From contig NZ_JADKRW010000001.1 in assembly GCF_015350995.1 (NCBI RefSeq), positions 571,702 to 635,701 of the forward strand: 64,000 nucleotides of DNA. Direction: 5' to 3'. A model generated the notes under the pieces. That model ran no database searches. It was not told the origin of the DNA and worked only from the letters and a program-made list of their open reading frames with translations. Position 1 is the stretch's first letter, and each line of letters starts with the position of its first letter. The position numbers were made by a program, and so were the translations under genes. Positions 61,080 through 64,000 of the stretch are shown here, in pieces. The DNA comes from Curtobacterium sp. VKM Ac-1393 (GTDB lineage Bacteria; Actinomycetota; Actinomycetes; Actinomycetales; Microbacteriaceae).

Positions 61080-63043
61080 CACCAGATGGCGACGCGCTCG
61101 GCGGGGTCGAGGTACATCGCGTCCCGCTCGGTCACGCCGAAGGCGTCGTAGAACCCGTCGATGTTGCGGACGACCTGGTTGCACCGGAACTCCGTCGGCG
61201 AGTGCGGGTCGATCGACAGCAGGCGCGCGGCTTCCTCCGGACGGATCGCCATCTGCCACGCCTGCGCCCAGCTCAGGAAGAACCGCTCGGCGCCGCTCAG
61301 GCCGTCGACGACCGGGGGCTCCTGGCCGTCGAGCGACAGCAGGTACGCCTTCCACGCGATCGACAGGCCACCGAGGTCGCCGATGTTCTCGCCGATCGTC
61401 AGCGCACCGTTGACGTGACCGTCCGGCACCTCGGTCGGGACGAGGGCGTCGTACTGCGCGATGAGGGCCTTCGTGCGCTCCTCGAACGCCGTGCGGTCGG
61501 CCTCGGTCCACCAGTTCTCGAGCTTGCCGTCACCGTCGTACTGCGAGCCCTGGTCGTCGAAGCCGTGCCCGATCTCGTGGCCGATGACGGCACCGATCGC
61601 GCCGTAGTTGGCGGCGGCGTCGCGGCCGGCGTCGAAGAACGGGAACTGCAGGATCGCGGCGGGGAACACGATCTCGTTGAAGCCCGGGTTGTAGTACGCG
61701 TTGATCGTCTGCGGCGTCATGAACCACTCATCGCGGTCGATCGGCTTGCCGATCTTGCCGAGCTCGCGGTCGACCTGGAACGACGCGACGGCGCGGACGT
61801 TCGCGACGAGGTCGTCTGGAACGACCGGCAGTGCCGAGTAGTCGCGCCACTTCACCGGGTAGCCGATCTTCGGCGTGAACTTGTCGAGCTTGTCGAGGGC
61901 TCGGGCACGGGTCTCGTCGGTCATCCAGTCGAGCGCGGTGATGCTCTGCCGGTACGCCTCGACCAGGTGGGCGACGAGGTCGTCCATCGTGGCCTTCGAG
62001 GTCTCGTCGAAGTGCTCCTGCACGTAGATGCGTCCGACGGCTTCGCCCATCGCGCCCTCGACCAGGGAGACTCCGCGCTTCCACCGCTCGCGCTGCTTCG
62101 GCGCGCCGGTCAGTGCGGTGCCGTAGAACGAGAAGTTCGTGGCAGAGAACGCGCTCGTCAGGTACGCAGCCGAGCCGCGGATGACCTGCCAGCGCAGCCA
62201 GTCCTTCCAGACCTCGAGCGGCTGGTCGCGCAGGAGCTCGGCCAGGCCGGTGATGAACGAGGGCTCACGGACCACGACGGTTTCGAAGGCCCCTGCCGGT
62301 GCGTCGATCGCCTGCCACCAGGCCTGCAGGTCGATGCCCTCGGCGAGCGCCGCGACCTCGGCCCACGGCAGCTTGTTGTAGGTCTTCTGGCTGTCACGCG
62401 TGGCGACGTTGTCCCAGTGCTTCGAGGCCAGAGCGGTCTCGAGCGCGATGACGTGCTCGGTCCGGTCGCCGCCGTCCTCGAACCCGGCGAGCGGGAACAT
62501 CGCCGCGACGAACTCGCGGTACTTCGTGCGGATGTCGGCGAAGCGCTCTTCGCGGTAGTACGACTCGTCGGGCAGCCCGAGACCGGACTGCTCGAGGAAC
62601 ACGACGTAGGACTCGGGGTCGCCCGGGTCGTTGTCGACGAAGAGCTGCAGGAAGCTCGGCAGCCCGAGGCGCTCGAAGCGGCCGACGGTGGCGATGAGTC
62701 CGGGCACGGACTCGATGGCCGTGATCTCGGCGAGCAGCGGCTCGATCGGCGCGGTCGCGAGTTCTTCCAGCCGGGCTTCGTCGGTGAAGGACGTGAAGAG
62801 GTCGCCGACCTTGCGCTCCTCGGTACCCGGCGCGGCCTGCTGCGAGCGCTCAATGATCTCGCGGACGGCGAGCTCGGCGGCCTCGGCCAGCACGGTGAAG
62901 GAGCCGTAGCGGGCCTTGTCGTCGGGGATCGGCGTCTCGGCGATCCAGGTGCCGTTCACGTGGCGGTACAGGTCGTCCTGGGGGCGCACCGCGGGGTCGA
63001 GTTCGTCAGTGTGGATGCCGGAGGCACGTGCGACGTCGGTCAT
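61079..63043 (-). CDS. M13 family metallopeptidase (PepO-like)
   Basis: 654 residues, no signal peptide, so cytosolic. The neprilysin-family motifs are HEIGH (residues ~489-493) in IGHEIGHGFDDQG, GENIGDLGG (~551-559) and NAYYNP upstream. It cleaves oligopeptides. The start is M10 of the longer frame: TATCGT (63051-63056, minus strand) is seven bases before ATG 63043 and there is no ribosome site. Confidence 0.94.
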   Translation of the reverse strand: MTDVARASGIHTDELDPAVRPQDDLYRHVNGTWIAETPIPDDKARYGSFTVLAEAAELAVREIIERSQQAAPGTEERKVGDLFTSFTDEARLEELATAPIEPLLAEITAIESVPGLIATVGRFERLGLPSFLQLFVDNDPGDPESYVVFLEQSGLGLPDESYYREERFADIRTKYREFVAAMFPLAGFEDGGDRTEHVIALETALASKHWDNVATRDSQKTYNKLPWAEVAALAEGIDLQAWWQAIDAPAGAFETVVVREPSFITGLAELLRDQPLEVWKDWLRWQVIRGSAAYLTSAFSATNFSFYGTALTGAPKQRERWKRGVSLVEGAMGEAVGRIYVQEHFDETSKATMDDLVAHLVEAYRQSITALDWMTDETRARALDKLDKFTPKIGYPVKWRDYSALPVVPDDLVANVRAVASFQVDRELGKIGKPIDRDEWFMTPQTINAYYNPGFNEIVFPAAILQFPFFDAGRDAAANYGAIGAVIGHEIGHGFDDQGSQYDGDGKLENWWTEADRTAFEERTKALIAQYDALVPTEVPDGHVNGALTIGENIGDLGGLSIAWKAYLLSLDGQEPPVVDGLSGAERFFLSWAQAWQMAIRPEEAARLLSIDPHSPTEFRCNQVVRNIDGFYDAFGVTERDAMYLDPAERVAIW

Positions 63044-63082
63044 GCGGTCCACGATAGCCACCGACACCATGTTCGAGCGGGG

Positions 63083-64000
63083 TCAGTCGCGGTGGGCACC
63101 ACGACGACGCGTCCGACGGGCGACGACGAGCGCACCGAGGCCCGATGCCAGGAGCGCGCCGGCGATCCCGACGGGCACGCTGGGGTCGGTCCCCGTGTAG
63201 GCCAGCTGCTTCGTCGAGGCGACGGTGATCCGCCCCGCTGCCGCGTGCTGCGCGGTCGGGTGGGTGCCCGTGGACACCCCGGGTCCGGAACCGTCACCCG
63301 GGTGGGGCTCGGGGCGCGGTCCGGGTCGGACCGGGAGCTTCGGCAGCACCAGGCGGAGCGCGCCCTGTTCGACGCCGTCCACCCGCTGTCGCGCGACCAC
63401 GACGTCGTCCGGAAGCAGCATGCGCGGGACGGTGAGTTCCCAGCCGCGGCCGATCGACGTGGCGATCGGGTGACCGTCCGGACTCTCGAGCGGGGTGCCG
63501 TCCTCGGACTCGAGGGACACCACCCCGCCGATCTCTCCGGTGCCCGCGAGTCGGACGGATCCGTCGGCGAGGACGTCGACCGTGCCGGTGAGGGCGAGCG
63601 GGACGGTGACACGTGCTTCGGTCGTACCGAGCTCGGTCGTGCCGTCGAAGGTCGTCACGGTGACGGTGGAGAACCGAGCCGCCTCGGGGATGGGGAGCTC
63701 GACGGACCACGAGGTGTCCGCGGCCGTCGTGACCGTCACCGGCCGACCGTCCGCGTCGAGCACCGGCCCGTCGTCGTCGGCGAACCGGAGCGTCGTGCCG
63801 ACCGGCGCGCGTCCGGTGAGCGAGATCCGTTCCGTCTCGCGCGAAGCCGTCGCCGTGGACACGACCGCCGCGCCCGAGACCGTGTAGACGTCGTCGACGC
63901 CACCGTTGTGCGTGCCGTCGAAGTACTGCCACGCCTCGACGTGGTGGTCGCCGAAGGCCAGGTCCCGCAGGGTGAAGGACCATGCACCGTCGGCATCCGC
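63083..64000 (-). CDS. Sortase-type surface protein (C-terminal part)
   Basis: 305 residues visible; the gene continues past the window end. It has Ig-like/adhesin-type beta-rich repeats (VTVTTAADTSWSVELPIP, LTGTVDVLADGSVRLAGTG). It ends with a sorting signal: LAYTG, a hydrophobic helix (VGIAGALLASGLGALVVA) and RRTRRRG. Likely anchored to the cell wall by a class E-type sortase (LAxTG). Confidence 0.8.
   Translation of the reverse strand, partial: ADADGAWSFTLRDLAFGDHHVEAWQYFDGTHNGGVDDVYTVSGAAVVSTATASRETERISLTGRAPVGTTLRFADDDGPVLDADGRPVTVTTAADTSWSVELPIPEAARFSTVTVTTFDGTTELGTTEARVTVPLALTGTVDVLADGSVRLAGTGEIGGVVSLESEDGTPLESPDGHPIATSIGRGWELTVPRMLLPDDVVVARQRVDGVEQGALRLVLPKLPVRPGPRPEPHPGDGSGPGVSTGTHPTAQHAAAGRITVASTKQLAYTGTDPSVPVGIAGALLASGLGALVVARRTRRRGAHRD

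Overview
The window is very GC-rich (roughly 70%), densely packed, and typical of an actinobacterium. Gene content and order point to Microbacteriaceae; the overall look is Curtobacterium-like, but that genus call is inference. Supporting signs are actinobacterial families (DUF3180, DUF2520, DUF3618, DIP1984, MAB_1171c-like 7TM protein), a coproporphyrin-dependent haem pathway with HemQ, a 6C-type small RNA, GTG starts with 4-base stop/start overlaps, and many genes whose start codon lies 6-7 bases after a TANNNT -10 box (leaderless mRNAs). I see no prophage, insertion sequence or CRISPR array.

Layout. 1-2.9 kb: four translationally coupled genes (XRE-like regulator, HExxH protease, multi-pass membrane protein, alpha/beta hydrolase). 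2.9-3.0 kb: 6C-type sRNA on the minus strand. 3.1-11.0 kb: clpC, a stand-alone Clp N-domain protein, NAD kinase, a group-2-like sigma factor, two small proteins and lysS. 11.1-20.2 kb: a long minus-strand run DUF2520, two PH-domain proteins, DUF3180, folK-folB-folP, ftsH, hpt, tilS, with ppa divergent. 20.8-23.6 kb: two secreted peptidoglycan hydrolases sharing one architecture. 23.8-24.2 kb: a tRNA Glu-Asp-Phe operon with clear promoter and terminator. 24.3-36.7 kb: oxidoreductases and an arginine/ornithine/proline module (ddaH-rocD, divergent Lrp/AsnC, putA). 36.9-40.3 kb: yceI, ECF sigma and anti-sigma operon, then a secreted AztD-like beta-propeller behind a Zur-like box. 40.4-46.3 kb: AlkA-type glycosylase, pfkA, AcuI-type reductase, GntR regulator, an ABC ATPase and a decayed gene fragment. 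46.5-58.3 kb: the haem cluster. hemA runs to the right. hemE-cgoX and hemQ-hemH-hemC-hemD-hemB-hemL run to the left, split by three small membrane-associated genes. 58.3-64 kb: NUDIX, a small SDIPGE-repeat protein, a DUF4232 lipoprotein, a truncated YCII gene beside a large palindrome, a degenerate beta-lactamase-fold protein, an M13 peptidase and a sortase-type surface protein cut by the window end.

How the genes work together. The haem genes cover glutamyl-tRNA to coprohaem to haem. ddaH, rocD and putA can feed arginine-type amino acids and proline into glutamate. The fol genes lack folE, which must be elsewhere. ClpC, FtsH and the sigma factors make up a protein-quality and stress block.

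Most notable observations: a palindromic repeat inserted in frame into hemD, which also lacks a normal start codon; a strongly over-represented 11-mer; about 16 leaderless promoters that fix start sites; an altered region 4.2 in the sigma factor; and the coupled four-gene cassette at the left end.
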